A stretch of 64,000 nucleotides of DNA from the NCBI RefSeq assembly GCF_022023855.1, contig NZ_CP059449.1, forward strand, positions 1,164,501 through 1,228,500. The letters are read 5' to 3'. Source of the DNA: Azospirillum brasilense (GTDB lineage: Bacteria > Pseudomonadota > Alphaproteobacteria > Azospirillales > Azospirillaceae). Position 1 is the first letter of the stretch. Each line of letters opens with the position of its first letter. Position numbers and translations under genes: made by a program. Below, one piece after another: positions 32,690 through 40,422 of the stretch. The notes below the pieces were generated by a model. That model searched no databases and was not told where the DNA came from. It worked only from the letters and a program-made list of their open reading frames with translations.

Positions 32690-33048
32690 TGACGGGGCCT
32701 TTGGAAGCTGTTCCTTTCGAAGCCGTGGCGGACGGTGTCCGACTGGCGCTGCGGGTGACGCCCAAGGCGTCGCGCAACGCCATCGCCGGGCTGGCCGCCA
32801 CGGCGTCCGGAGGAACGGCCCTGAAGGTGACCGTCACCGCCGTGCCGGAGAACGGCAAGGCGAACGAGGCGGTGGTGAAGCTGCTGGCCAAGGCGTGGAA
32901 ACTGCCCAAGACCAGCCTGACGGTGGTGGCCGGCGCCACCGACCGGAACAAGATTGTCCATGTGGCCGGCGACCCGGCCGACCTGATGCGCCGGCTGACG
33001 GTGCTGGTGGAAACAGCAAAGCCTGATACGGGGAAGAGCGATGGCTGA
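32689..33048 (+). CDS. DUF167 (YggU) family protein
   Basis: The 119-residue soluble protein carries the DUF167 core: [13 protein letters not shown], then [48 protein letters not shown]. The function is unknown. The start ATG overlaps the yggT stop by one base and the end overlaps folD by 8 bp, so yggT, this gene and folD are one operon. Confidence 0.92.
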   Translation: MTGPLEAVPFEAVADGVRLALRVTPKASRNAIAGLAATASGGTALKVTVTAVPENGKANEAVVKLLAKAWKLPKTSLTVVAGATDRNKIVHVAGDPADLMRRLTVLVETAKPDTGKSDG

Positions 33049-33949
33049 GGCGAGGATCATCGACGGCAAGGCGTTCGCCGCGGGGCTGCGCGCCCGCGTG
33101 GCGGAGGGTGTGGCCGCGCTCAAGGCCAGCCACGGCGTCACCCCCGGCCTCGCCGTCGTGCTGGTGGGCGAGGACCCGGCGAGCCAGGTCTATGTCCGGT
33201 CCAAGGAAAAGGCTCTGGCCGATCTCGGCATGAACAGCTTCGACCATCATATGCCCGCCGATCTCGGCGAGGCGGAGCTGCTGGCCCTGATCGACCGGCT
33301 GAACGCCGACCCGGCGGTGCACGGCATCCTGGTCCAGCTTCCCCTGCCGAGCCACATCGACACCCAAAAGGTTCTGGCCCGCATCGTTCCGGAAAAGGAT
33401 GCGGACGGCTTCCACGTCGTCAACGCCGGCCTGCTGGCGACCGGCAGCCCCGGCGCCATCGTGCCCTGCACGCCGCTGGGCAGCCTGCTGCTGCTCCGCG
33501 ACACGCTGGGCGCCGACCTGAAGGGCAAGCGGGCGCTGGTGCTCGGCCGCTCCAACATCGTCGGCAAGCCGATGGCGCAACTGCTGCTCCAGCAGGACTG
33601 CACGGTCACCGTCGCCCATTCCCGCACCCAGGACCTGCCCGGCGAATGCCGGCGCGCCGACATCCTGGTCGCCGCGGTGGGCCGTCCGGAGATGGTGCGC
33701 GGCGACTGGATCAAGCCGGGCGCCGTGGTCATCGACGTCGGCATCAACCGCGTGCCACACCCGACCGAGCCGGGCAAGACCAGGCTGGTCGGCGACGTCG
33801 CCTACGACGAGGCGGTCAAGGTCGCCGGCGCCATCACCCCGGTGCCGGGCGGCGTCGGGCCGATGACCATCGCCTGCCTGATGCTGAACACGCTGGCCGC
33901 CGCCTGCCGCGCCGCCGGCGCCCCGGTCCCCGCCGAGGCCCTTGCATGA
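33041..33949 (+). CDS. folD: Bifunctional methylenetetrahydrofolate dehydrogenase/cyclohydrolase
   Basis: The 302-residue cytosolic enzyme interconverts methylene-, methenyl- and formyl-tetrahydrofolate using NADP. Signatures are the catalytic-lysine region [30 protein letters not shown], the nucleotide-binding [17 protein letters not shown] and the C-terminal [15 protein letters not shown]. Length is as usual. The ATGA overlap couples it to the corA-type gene. Confidence 0.96.
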   Translation: MAEARIIDGKAFAAGLRARVAEGVAALKASHGVTPGLAVVLVGEDPASQVYVRSKEKALADLGMNSFDHHMPADLGEAELLALIDRLNADPAVHGILVQLPLPSHIDTQKVLARIVPEKDADGFHVVNAGLLATGSPGAIVPCTPLGSLLLLRDTLGADLKGKRALVLGRSNIVGKPMAQLLLQQDCTVTVAHSRTQDLPGECRRADILVAAVGRPEMVRGDWIKPGAVVIDVGINRVPHPTEPGKTRLVGDVAYDEAVKVAGAITPVPGGVGPMTIACLMLNTLAAACRAAGAPVPAEALA

Positions 33950-34935
33950 TCACGGTCCACGCCCGGGTGGGCGGCCGCGTGGTCGAGCAGCCGCTCGCCC
34001 TCGGCGAGCCGCTGCCGCCCAACACGGTGTGGATCGATCTTCTCCGCCCCGACGAGGCGGAGCGCGCGCATGTCGGCGCCGTCACCGGCTGTGACCTGCC
34101 GACGCGCGAGGAAATGAAGGAAATCGAGGCGTCGAGCCAGCTCTACACCGAGGGGGAGGCCGTCTACCTGACCTCCTCGGTGATTGCGCGGGCCGATTCG
34201 CCGATGCCGGAGCAGGGCGAGGTCACCTTCGTCCTCACCCCCCGGCACATGATCACGGTGCGCTTCACCGAGCCGCGTTCCGTCGCCACCTTCGCCGCGC
34301 GGACCATCCGCCAGCCGGAGCTTCTGGCCAGCGCGGAGGACGCGCTGCTGGGCATCCTCGACGCGGTGATCGACCGGGTTGCCGACGTGCTGGAGTTGAT
34401 CGGCGCCCGCATCGACGGGCTGTCCGCGCGCATCTTCACCGACTCGCTGAACAGCAAGGGGGTCGGAAGCTCCAAGAAGCCGGACGAGCTGCAGGACGTG
34501 CTGCGCGGCATCGGGCGGGCCGGTGACCTGACGCACAAGGTGCGCGACAGCCTCGCCGGGCTGGACCGGCTGGTCGCCTTCCTCTCCTCCGTCGCCGCCG
34601 GGCGGCTGACCAAGGAGCAGAAGGCCGCGCTGAAGACCCTGACGCGCGACCTGCGGTCCCTGAACGAGCACGCCGGCTTCCTGGCGCACGAGGCGAACTT
34701 TCTGCTCGACGCCACGCTCGGCCTGATCAACATCGAGCAGAACGCGATCATCAAGATCTTCTCGGTCGTCTCCGTGGCGCTGATGCCGCCGACCCTGATC
34801 GCGTCGGCCTACGGCATGAACTTCCGCCACATGCCCGAGCTGGACTGGGACTTCGGCTATCCCATGGCCATCGTGATGATGGTGCTCTCCGCCGTGGTGC
34901 CGCTCTGGTACTTCCGCCGCCGCGGGTGGCTTTAA
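33946..34935 (+). CDS. CorA-family magnesium transporter
   Basis: The 329-residue protein has a long cytosolic N-terminal domain of beta and coiled-coil structure and two C-terminal helices. The ion-selectivity motif YGMNF lies at the end of the first helix ([20 protein letters not shown]). The periplasmic loop is [13 protein letters not shown] and the protein ends WYFRRRGWL. CorA pentamers admit Mg2+ and sometimes Co2+/Ni2+. It overlaps folD by 4 bp. Confidence 0.93.
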   Translation: MITVHARVGGRVVEQPLALGEPLPPNTVWIDLLRPDEAERAHVGAVTGCDLPTREEMKEIEASSQLYTEGEAVYLTSSVIARADSPMPEQGEVTFVLTPRHMITVRFTEPRSVATFAARTIRQPELLASAEDALLGILDAVIDRVADVLELIGARIDGLSARIFTDSLNSKGVGSSKKPDELQDVLRGIGRAGDLTHKVRDSLAGLDRLVAFLSSVAAGRLTKEQKAALKTLTRDLRSLNEHAGFLAHEANFLLDATLGLINIEQNAIIKIFSVVSVALMPPTLIASAYGMNFRHMPELDWDFGYPMAIVMMVLSAVVPLWYFRRRGWL

Positions 34936-34955
34936 CAAGAAGAAGGGAACCGCCG

Positions 34956-35783
34956 ATGATCGTCCTGTCCGATGCCGCGCTCGACGCGCTCCTCGCCCAG
35001 GACGTTCCCTACGGCGACCTGACCACCGACTCGCTGGGCATCGCCGCCGCCCCGGCGCGCATCCGGTTCACGGCGCGCGGCGCCATGGTGCTGGCCGGGA
35101 CGGAGGAAGCCGCCCGCCTGATCGAGAAGGCCGGCGGCACGGTGACGTCCGTCCGACCCAGCGGCACGGCGGTTGAGGCCGGGGCGCCCTTCCTGGAGGG
35201 GCACGAACCGGCGGGCGCCCTGCACCGCGGCTGGAAGGTGGCGCAGACGCTGGTCGAATACGCCTCCGGCATCGCCTCCCGCGCCCGCCGCATCGTCGAG
35301 GCCGCCCCCGGGGTGACCGTCGCCTGCACCCGCAAGAATTTTCCCGGCGCCAAGGACCTGTCGGTCAAGGCGGTGCTGGCCGGCGGGGCGGTGATGCACC
35401 GGCTGGGCCTGTCGGAAACGATCCTGGTCTTCCCCGAACACCGCGCCTTCCTGTCCGGATCGCCGGAGTCCTGGATCGCCGATCTGCGCCGCCGGGCGCC
35501 GGAAAAGAAGATCGTGGTGGAGGTCGACACGGTGGCGGACGCCATTGCCTTCGCCCGGGCCGGGGCCGACGTGCTGCAACTGGAGAAGCGCACGCCGGAG
35601 GAGGCCCGCGCGGTGGTCGCGGCGACGCGCGGCCTGCCGCGTCCGCCGGTCGTCGCGGCGGCCGGCGGCGTGACGGAGGACAACGCGGCGGCCTACGCCG
35701 CCGCCGGCTGTCCGCTGCTGGTCACCACCGCCCCCTTCTTCGGGCGCCCGGCGGATGTGGAGGTGGTTCTGGAACCGGCGTGA
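34956..35783 (+). CDS. modD: ModD, a quinolinate phosphoribosyltransferase homologue linked to molybdenum metabolism
   Basis: The 275-residue protein has the NadC fold: VPYGDLTTDSLGIA at the N-terminus, the KVAQTLVEYASGIASRARRIVEAA segment, VACTRKNFPGAKDLSVKAVLAGGAVMHRLGLSETILVFPEH and the barrel motif VEVDTVADAIAFARAGADVLQLEKRTPEE. The VACTRKNFPGAKDLSVKAV form distinguishes ModD from NadC (which has TRKTTPG). ModD is usually found with modABC genes; none is here. Its reaction is not established. It starts 20 bp after the corA gene. Confidence 0.87.
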   Translation: MIVLSDAALDALLAQDVPYGDLTTDSLGIAAAPARIRFTARGAMVLAGTEEAARLIEKAGGTVTSVRPSGTAVEAGAPFLEGHEPAGALHRGWKVAQTLVEYASGIASRARRIVEAAPGVTVACTRKNFPGAKDLSVKAVLAGGAVMHRLGLSETILVFPEHRAFLSGSPESWIADLRRRAPEKKIVVEVDTVADAIAFARAGADVLQLEKRTPEEARAVVAATRGLPRPPVVAAAGGVTEDNAAAYAAAGCPLLVTTAPFFGRPADVEVVLEPA

Positions 35784-35804
35784 CGCGCTCCGGGCGTGCG
35801 ACGA

Positions 35805-36107
35805 TCAGCGGTCGCGGTTCGGAGCGATCTGGTCCACGCGGTGGGCGAAATCGACGTCGGCCTGGGTCAGGCCGTCGGCGCTGCGGGTGCACAGGATGAT
35901 CTCCACCCGGCCCATGTCGTTGAACCATTCCGGATGGTGGTTCACCCGCTCCGCCAGCAGGGCGACCTGGCTCATGAAGCCCCAGGCGGCGGGGAAGTCG
36001 GGGAAATGGTAGGTCTTGCGGATCGCGTCGCGCTCCAGAACCTCCGCCCAGCCGTGCAGTTCCTTCAGCGCGGTCTGCCGCTTGGCGCCCACCAGCTTGT
36101 CCGACAT
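35805..36107 (-). CDS. 4a-hydroxytetrahydrobiopterin dehydratase (PCD/DCoH)
   Basis: The 100-residue protein should dehydrate 4a-carbinolamine pterin to recycle pterin cofactor, normally for phenylalanine hydroxylase. Family features are KTYHFPDFPAAWGFMSQVALLAERVNHHPEWFNDMGRVEI, including the catalytic His-His-Pro-Glu-Trp, and CTRSADGLTQADVDFAHRVDQI. GGGGAAGG precedes the ATG. The hydroxylase itself is not in the window. Confidence 0.94.
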   Translation of the reverse strand: MSDKLVGAKRQTALKELHGWAEVLERDAIRKTYHFPDFPAAWGFMSQVALLAERVNHHPEWFNDMGRVEIILCTRSADGLTQADVDFAHRVDQIAPNRDR

Positions 36108-36257
36108 TCCTTCCCCCGTTGTTGGTTGGCCTGTACTTCGTTGGTCTGTGCAAGGCGTAACGGACACGGATCGATTGTGGATCAAATCGGTGTTCCGGTC
36201 CGCCTTCCGGTTTAGCGCCGCTTGGCCTGGGCGGCAAGCGGCGCTACCTTCCCCCGT

Positions 36258-36671
36258 ATGATGCGCAAACCGGCACACACCCACACCGTTCCCCCCTCCA
36301 CCCCCGACCTCGAGCGGATGGCCGAGGACGCGTTGGAGACGATTCCGCGGGAACTCCTGGCCCCCATCGCCAATCTGTCGATCCATGTCGAGGATTTCCC
36401 CGACGAGGAGACCGAACGCGAGATGGAGCTGGAGAGCCCCTTCGACCTGCTCGGCCTCTATCGGGGCGTCGATATGACGCGGCAGAGCGTCGCCGACCTG
36501 CGCAGCGGGCCGGACATGATCTTCCTCTACCGCCGCCCGATCCTGGACTACTGGTGCGAGACGGGCGAGGACCTGTTCGCCATCGTCCGCCACGTCCTGA
36601 TCCACGAGATCGGCCACCATTTCGGCCTGTCGGACGAGGACATGGAGCGCATCGAGGCCATGGAGGGGTGA
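36258..36671 (+). CDS. Zincin-like metallopeptidase family protein
   Basis: The 137-residue protein contains a zinc metallopeptidase motif HEIGHHFGLSDEDMERIEAME at its C-terminus (HExxHxxGxxD). Upstream is the family segment LLGLYRGVDMTRQSVADLRSGPDMIFLYRRPILDYWCE. It belongs to the short bacterial zincin family found widely in proteobacteria and actinobacteria, whose substrate is unknown. Start codons at 36258 or 36261 are equally possible. It is convergent with the UDG-like gene, only 1 bp apart. Confidence 0.88.
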   Translation: MMRKPAHTHTVPPSTPDLERMAEDALETIPRELLAPIANLSIHVEDFPDEETEREMELESPFDLLGLYRGVDMTRQSVADLRSGPDMIFLYRRPILDYWCETGEDLFAIVRHVLIHEIGHHFGLSDEDMERIEAMEG

Positions 36672-36672
36672 G

Positions 36673-37281
36673 TCACCCGTCCAGAGCCTCGTCCACGCGG
36701 CGGCGCAGGGCAGGCACCAGCTCCGCGTCGAACCAGGGGTTCTTCTTCAGCCACGCGGTGTTGCGCCAGCTCGGGTGGGGCAGGGGCAGGAACTCCGGCA
36801 GGTAATCCCGCCACGCCGCCACCGTGTCGGTCATCGTGCGTCGGCGGCGGTTTCCCAGATAGTGGGCCTGCGCGTAGCTGCCGACCAGCAGGGTCAGCCG
36901 CACCCCGGTCAGGGCGGCGCGCAGAGGCGGGTGCCAGAGCGGCGCGCATTCCGGGCGCGGCGGGTAGTCGCCGCCCTTCGGCGCCGTGCCGGGGTAGCAG
37001 AGCCCCATGGGGACGATGGCGATCCGGCTCTCGTCGTAGAAGGCGTCACGGTCCATGGCCAGCCACTGGCGCAGCCGGTCGCCGGACGGGTCGTTCCAGG
37101 GAATGCCGCTGGCGTGCACCCGCGCGCCCGGCGCCTGCCCGACGATCAGCAGGCGGGCGGACGGGCTGCCGCGCAGCACCGGGCGGCAGCCGTGCGGCAA
37201 CACTCCCGCGCACAGCCGGCAGGCGCGGGCCTGCTCGAACAGTTCCTTCAGGTCACCAGTCACCTTCAGGTCACCAGTCAA
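36673..37281 (-). CDS. Uracil-DNA glycosylase superfamily protein
   Basis: The 202-residue protein shows the first UDG-superfamily motif as LIVGQAPGARVHASGIPWNDPSGDRLRQWL and the DNA-intercalation/catalytic second motif as LPHPSWRN. Four cysteines near the N-terminus (CRLCAGVLPHGC) are reminiscent of, but shorter than, the iron-sulfur ligands of family 4 enzymes. It probably excises damaged bases, but the glycosylase class is uncertain. The N-terminus is a hexapeptide repeat (TGDLKV TGDLKE) made by an 18-bp tandem duplication over the start codon and the cobB stop region. The gene follows cobB after 0-2 bp. Confidence 0.82.
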   Translation of the reverse strand: MTGDLKVTGDLKELFEQARACRLCAGVLPHGCRPVLRGSPSARLLIVGQAPGARVHASGIPWNDPSGDRLRQWLAMDRDAFYDESRIAIVPMGLCYPGTAPKGGDYPPRPECAPLWHPPLRAALTGVRLTLLVGSYAQAHYLGNRRRRTMTDTVAAWRDYLPEFLPLPHPSWRNTAWLKKNPWFDAELVPALRRRVDEALDG

Positions 37282-37283
37282 AG
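37248..37283. repeat. Two-copy 18-bp tandem repeat at the cobB stop / UDG-like start
   Basis: TTCAGGTCACCAGTCAMM occurs at 37248-37265 and 37266-37283 with differences only in the last two bases. It duplicates the first codons of the UDG-like gene and overlaps the boundary with cobB. Confidence 0.88.
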
Positions 37284-38039
37284 GCTCAGCAGCTCGGTCA
37301 CGAAGGCCGGGACCAGCTCGGTCGCCGGGCCGTTGACGGAGTCCGCGAACAGGCTGGCGCCCGCCGACGGCTCCAGGTTCAGCTCCACCGTCAGGGCGCC
37401 GGCGTTGCGCGCCTCGGCCACGAAGCCGGCGGCGGGGTAGACGTTGCCGGAGGTGCCGATGGAGACGAACAGGTCACAGGCGCCCAGCGCGCGGTAGATC
37501 CGCTCCATCTGGTAGGGCATCTCGCCGAACCACACCACGTCGGGGCGCATGCCGCCCTTGCGGGTGCAGGACGGGCAGACGTCCTCCACCGACAGGTCGC
37601 CGGTCCAGTTTTCCACCTTGTTGTGGCAATGGCGGCAGAAGACGGCGTTCAGCTCCCCATGCATGTGGATCAGCGTTTGCGACCCGCCGCGCTCGTGCAA
37701 ATCGTCGATGTTCTGGGTGACCAGCAGCAGGTCGCCTTTCCAGCGCCGCTCCAACTCGGCCAGCGCCCGATGGGCGGCGTTCGGCTGCACCGCGGGGTCG
37801 CGCAGGCCGCGCCGCCGGTCGTTGTAGAAGCGGTGCACCAGAACCGGGTCGCGGGCGAAGCCCTCCGGCGTGGCGACGTCCTCCAGATCGACCTTGGCCC
37901 AGATACCGTCGGCGCAGCGGAAGGTGTCCAGGCCGGATTCCTTGGAAATGCCGGCCCCGGTCAGGATGACGATGGAGTCGGTCGGCTTCAGATGATTGGC
38001 GATGGTCGTGATGGCGGCGGTCATATTGGCGATGGTCAT
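37278..38039 (-). CDS. cobB: NAD-dependent protein deacylase, sirtuin class III (CobB/SIRT5 type)
   Basis: The 253-residue sirtuin removes acyl groups from lysines using NAD. Seen are the NAD-binding VILTGAGISKESGLDTFR, ADGIWAKVDLEDVATPEGF, the catalytic HGELNAVFCRHC (His in IHMHGEL), VTQNIDDLHERGG, a zinc site C-x2-C...C-x2-C and SIGTSGNVYPAAGF. The Tyr-x2-Arg in HRFYNDRRRGL marks class III enzymes, which also desuccinylate and demalonylate. The start region is duplicated (MTIANMTAAITTIANHL), so ATG at 38039 or 38024 may be used. Confidence 0.93.
   Translation of the reverse strand: MTIANMTAAITTIANHLKPTDSIVILTGAGISKESGLDTFRCADGIWAKVDLEDVATPEGFARDPVLVHRFYNDRRRGLRDPAVQPNAAHRALAELERRWKGDLLLVTQNIDDLHERGGSQTLIHMHGELNAVFCRHCHNKVENWTGDLSVEDVCPSCTRKGGMRPDVVWFGEMPYQMERIYRALGACDLFVSIGTSGNVYPAAGFVAEARNAGALTVELNLEPSAGASLFADSVNGPATELVPAFVTELLSL
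37995..38037. repeat. Direct repeat of 13 bp over the cobB start
   Basis: ATTGGCGATGGTC occurs at 37995-38007 and 38025-38037, giving the repeated TIAN near the cobB N-terminus. Confidence 0.8.
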
Positions 38040-38108
38040 GGCGCCCTGGCGGGTTCGGGGAACGGCTGCTAGATCTCGGACCGGGAAAGCAGAGAGGAGG
38101 AGGCCGGG

Positions 38109-38582
38109 ATGGTCAAGGTCCTGTTCGTGTGCACGGGCAACATCTGTCGGTCGCCCACCGCGGAAGGTGTGTTCCGCGACCGGGTTCGGCAAGCCGGTTT
38201 GGCGGGCCGCATCGGCACCGATTCGGCGGGCACCCACAGCTATCATGTGGGAGAGGCGCCCGACCCGCGCAGCCAGCGCGCGGCCAAGGCTCGCGGGGTG
38301 GATCTGTCGGACCTGCGCGCCCGCAAGGTGACCGCGGCGGACTTCGTTGACTTCGACTACATCCTGGCGATGGACGGCGGGCATCTGGCGCAGTTGCGGC
38401 GCATGGCCCCGCCGGACAGCCGGGCGACGGTCGCCCTGTTCCTCGATTACGCCCCCGACGCACCGAAGCGCGAGGTGCCCGACCCCTATTACGGCGAGGG
38501 GCTGCATTTCACCGAGGTTCTGGACCTCTGCGAGGCCGGGGCCGAGGGGCTGTTGGAGGCGATCCGGCGGGACCGTCTGTAA
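38109..38582 (+). CDS. Low molecular weight protein-tyrosine phosphatase
   Basis: The 157-residue cytosolic phosphatase begins with the P-loop VCTGNICRS (nucleophile Cys8, Arg14) and has the general-acid Asp125 in VPDPYYGEG, followed by the two tyrosines usual in the family. It may act on tyrosine-phosphorylated proteins or other phosphoesters. Strong GAGGAGG ribosome binding site. It is divergent from cobB. Confidence 0.94.
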   Translation: MVKVLFVCTGNICRSPTAEGVFRDRVRQAGLAGRIGTDSAGTHSYHVGEAPDPRSQRAAKARGVDLSDLRARKVTAADFVDFDYILAMDGGHLAQLRRMAPPDSRATVALFLDYAPDAPKREVPDPYYGEGLHFTEVLDLCEAGAEGLLEAIRRDRL

Positions 38583-38592
38583 ACCGCGACCT

Positions 38593-38790
38593 TCACCGCC
38601 AGAGAGACTTCTGCGCCTCGGTGACGGCGTCGTAGCGGGTGATGCCGATGTCCCGCAGTTCATAGTCGGAGAGGGACAGCAGGGCGTCGCGCTGGCGGCG
38701 CTCCTCCCGGAAGCGGGCGATCCAGGCCAGCAGCGTGTGAAGGCGGTGTGCCGGTGACGGTGCGGTGCGGGGGAGGACGTGCAGGGTCAT
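38593..38790 (-). CDS. Small DUF1127 protein
   Basis: The 65-residue basic protein ends with the DUF1127 motif LLSLSDYELRDIGITRYDA. Such proteins are often stress-induced and some bind RNA and affect phosphate or carbon metabolism in rhizobia and Agrobacterium. The ATG at 38790 has an excellent GGAGGTCACC ribosome binding site; a longer frame begins at 38826. It is convergent with the phosphatase gene, 10 bp apart. Confidence 0.88.
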   Translation of the reverse strand: MTLHVLPRTAPSPAHRLHTLLAWIARFREERRQRDALLSLSDYELRDIGITRYDAVTEAQKSLWR

Positions 38791-38897
38791 GGTGACCTCC
38801 GGGGGGTGCGATGGAAGCACCAGCATCGGGCTGTCCCCGCCGCTCCGGCAAACGGGACCTTTTCATCGTCGGGTGAGCGGATTTCACCCGAAGCGGG

Positions 38898-39794
38898 TCA
38901 CCGCCCCTGAGCGAACTCCGCCCGCATCCAGGAGCGGAAGGCGGCGACCTCCGGGCGGCGCAGGCTGTCTTGGGCGGTGACCAGCCAATACGCGCTTTTC
39001 GCGCGCAGGCGCGGCCCCATCACCTCGACCAGCTGGCCGGACGCCAGCTCCGGGTCGATGGTCGGGCGCCGTCCGATGATGACGCCCAGCCCGCGCACCG
39101 CGGCGTCCACCGCCATATGGATCGCGTCCAGCCGCAACCCGCGCTTCAGCCCGTCGTCCAGCGCCGACGGCGGCAGGCCCGCCGCCTCGGCCCAGGCGGT
39201 CCAGTCCTCCGACACGTCGGCGACGTGGAGCAGCGGGACGGTGGCGAGGTCGGCGGGGCAGGCGATGCGCGCCGCCAGGGCGGGGGCGGCCACCGGGACG
39301 AGATCCTCCTCCATCAGCTTCAGCGCGGCCAGACCGGGCCAGTCGCCACGGCCCAGCCGGATGCCGGCGTCGATGCCGTCGCGGGGGAACTCGACCACCC
39401 GGTGGGCGGTGTCGAGCGCCACCGTGATCGCCGGGTGACGCTCCTGGAAGGCGGGAAGGCGGGGAATCAGCCAGCGCAGGGCGAAGGTCGGGGCGGCGCT
39501 GACCGACAGCCGCCCGTTGGGCTTGCGGCCCGGCACGCTTTCCGTCGCCAGCGCCAGCGACTGCAGCGCGTCGCGCACGCGGGGCAGATAGGCGTGGCCG
39601 GCGGGGGTCAGCGACAGGCTGCGGTTGCCGCGCAGGAACAGTTCCACCCCAAGCCAGTCCTCCAGCGTCTGGATGCCGTGGCTGACCGCGCTGGGGGTAA
39701 GATGCAGCTCTTCCGCCGCCGCCTTGAAGCTCTGGTGGCGGCCGGCGGCCTCGAACAGGCGCAGGGTGTTGAGGGGCGGCAGTCGGTAGGCCAT
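38898..39794 (-). CDS. LysR-family transcriptional regulator (GcvA-like)
   Basis: The 298-residue regulator has an N-terminal winged helix (LNTLRLFEAAGRHQSFKAAAEELHLTPSAVSHGIQTLEDWLGVELFLR) and a substrate-binding-protein-like effector domain (LSVSAAPTFALRWLIPRLPAF; FPRDGIDAGIRLGRGDWPGL). The effector half resembles the GcvA/AmpR branch. No divergent target gene is next to it: trxA runs in the same direction upstream and a terminator lies between. Its target is unknown. Confidence 0.9.
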   Translation of the reverse strand: MAYRLPPLNTLRLFEAAGRHQSFKAAAEELHLTPSAVSHGIQTLEDWLGVELFLRGNRSLSLTPAGHAYLPRVRDALQSLALATESVPGRKPNGRLSVSAAPTFALRWLIPRLPAFQERHPAITVALDTAHRVVEFPRDGIDAGIRLGRGDWPGLAALKLMEEDLVPVAAPALAARIACPADLATVPLLHVADVSEDWTAWAEAAGLPPSALDDGLKRGLRLDAIHMAVDAAVRGLGVIIGRRPTIDPELASGQLVEVMGPRLRAKSAYWLVTAQDSLRRPEVAAFRSWMRAEFAQGR

Positions 39795-39835
39795 GGTCCG
39801 CGCAGTCTCCGACAGGCCGCAAGGCCGCGCAAACA

Positions 39836-39864
39836 AAAAGCCCCGCCGGAGGGGCGGGGCTTTT
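39836..39864 (-). terminator. Terminator of trxA
   Basis: GCCCCGCC (39840-39847) pairs with GGCGGGGC (39853-39860), flanked by AAAA and TTTT. On the minus strand the T-run follows the hairpin directly, 24 bp after the trxA stop. The LysR gene begins 42 bp beyond. Confidence 0.9.
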
Positions 39865-39887
39865 CGATCGTCCGGGGACCGCTTGGC

Positions 39888-40211
39888 TCAGAGAGCCTCG
39901 TCGACCCACGTGAACAGGGCGGTCTTCGGCAGGGCGCCGATCTTGGTGGCGGCGACGTTGCCGTTCTTGAACAGCATCAGCGTCGGGATGCCGCGCACGC
40001 CGTACTTGGTCGGGGTGCCGGGGTTGTCGTCGATGTTCAGCTTGGCGACGGTGACCTTGCCGCCATACTCCTTGGCGAGGTCGTCGAGCGCGGGAGCAAT
40101 CATCTTGCAGGGGCCGCACCACTCCGCCCAGAAATCGACCAGGACCGGACCGTCGGCCTTCAGCACGTCCTGCTCGAAGCTGTCGTCGGTGACCTTGATG
40201 GGATCGCTCAT
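39888..40211 (-). CDS. trxA: Thioredoxin 1
   Basis: The 107-residue cytosolic thioredoxin carries WCGPC (Cys32, Cys35) within [18 protein letters not shown] and the cis-proline loop GIPTLMLF. Length and sequence are canonical. The ATG at 40211 follows AGGTCAC. It is transcribed from its own promoter and ended by a strong terminator. In related genomes trxA often follows addA, as here. Confidence 0.97.
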   Translation of the reverse strand: MSDPIKVTDDSFEQDVLKADGPVLVDFWAEWCGPCKMIAPALDDLAKEYGGKVTVAKLNIDDNPGTPTKYGVRGIPTLMLFKNGNVAATKIGALPKTALFTWVDEAL

Positions 40212-40298
40212 GTGACCTCTATGCCTGGGTTCAGGGGCACCGCCGCGCCGATTTTCCACCGGCGGCGGACCCATCCCTCATCGGTGGAATTTGGCAAA

Positions 40299-40327
40299 AT
40301 GTATGACCGACCCCCCTCACCGGTCAA
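40299..40327 (-). promoter_or_regulatory. Candidate sigma-70 promoter of trxA
   Basis: On the minus strand, TTGACC (40327-40322), a 17-bp spacer and ATACAT (40304-40299; TACATT with 18 bp) predict a start near 40292 and a leader of about 80 nt. Confidence 0.6.
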
Positions 40328-40422
40328 GCCGGGGCGCGAATGCGGTCTCGTCAACCCAATCCGCCGCCCCGTGCAACGCGGCCGGGGGTGAAAAGTTCCA
40401 AAGGCGGACTATCGCGCGCGCC

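Noticed and set aside
34956..35783. Quinolinate phosphoribosyltransferase NadC
   Set aside because: The active-site string is VACTRKNFPGAKDLSVKAV, as in ModD, rather than the TRKTTPG form of NadC, and no nadA or nadB gene is nearby.
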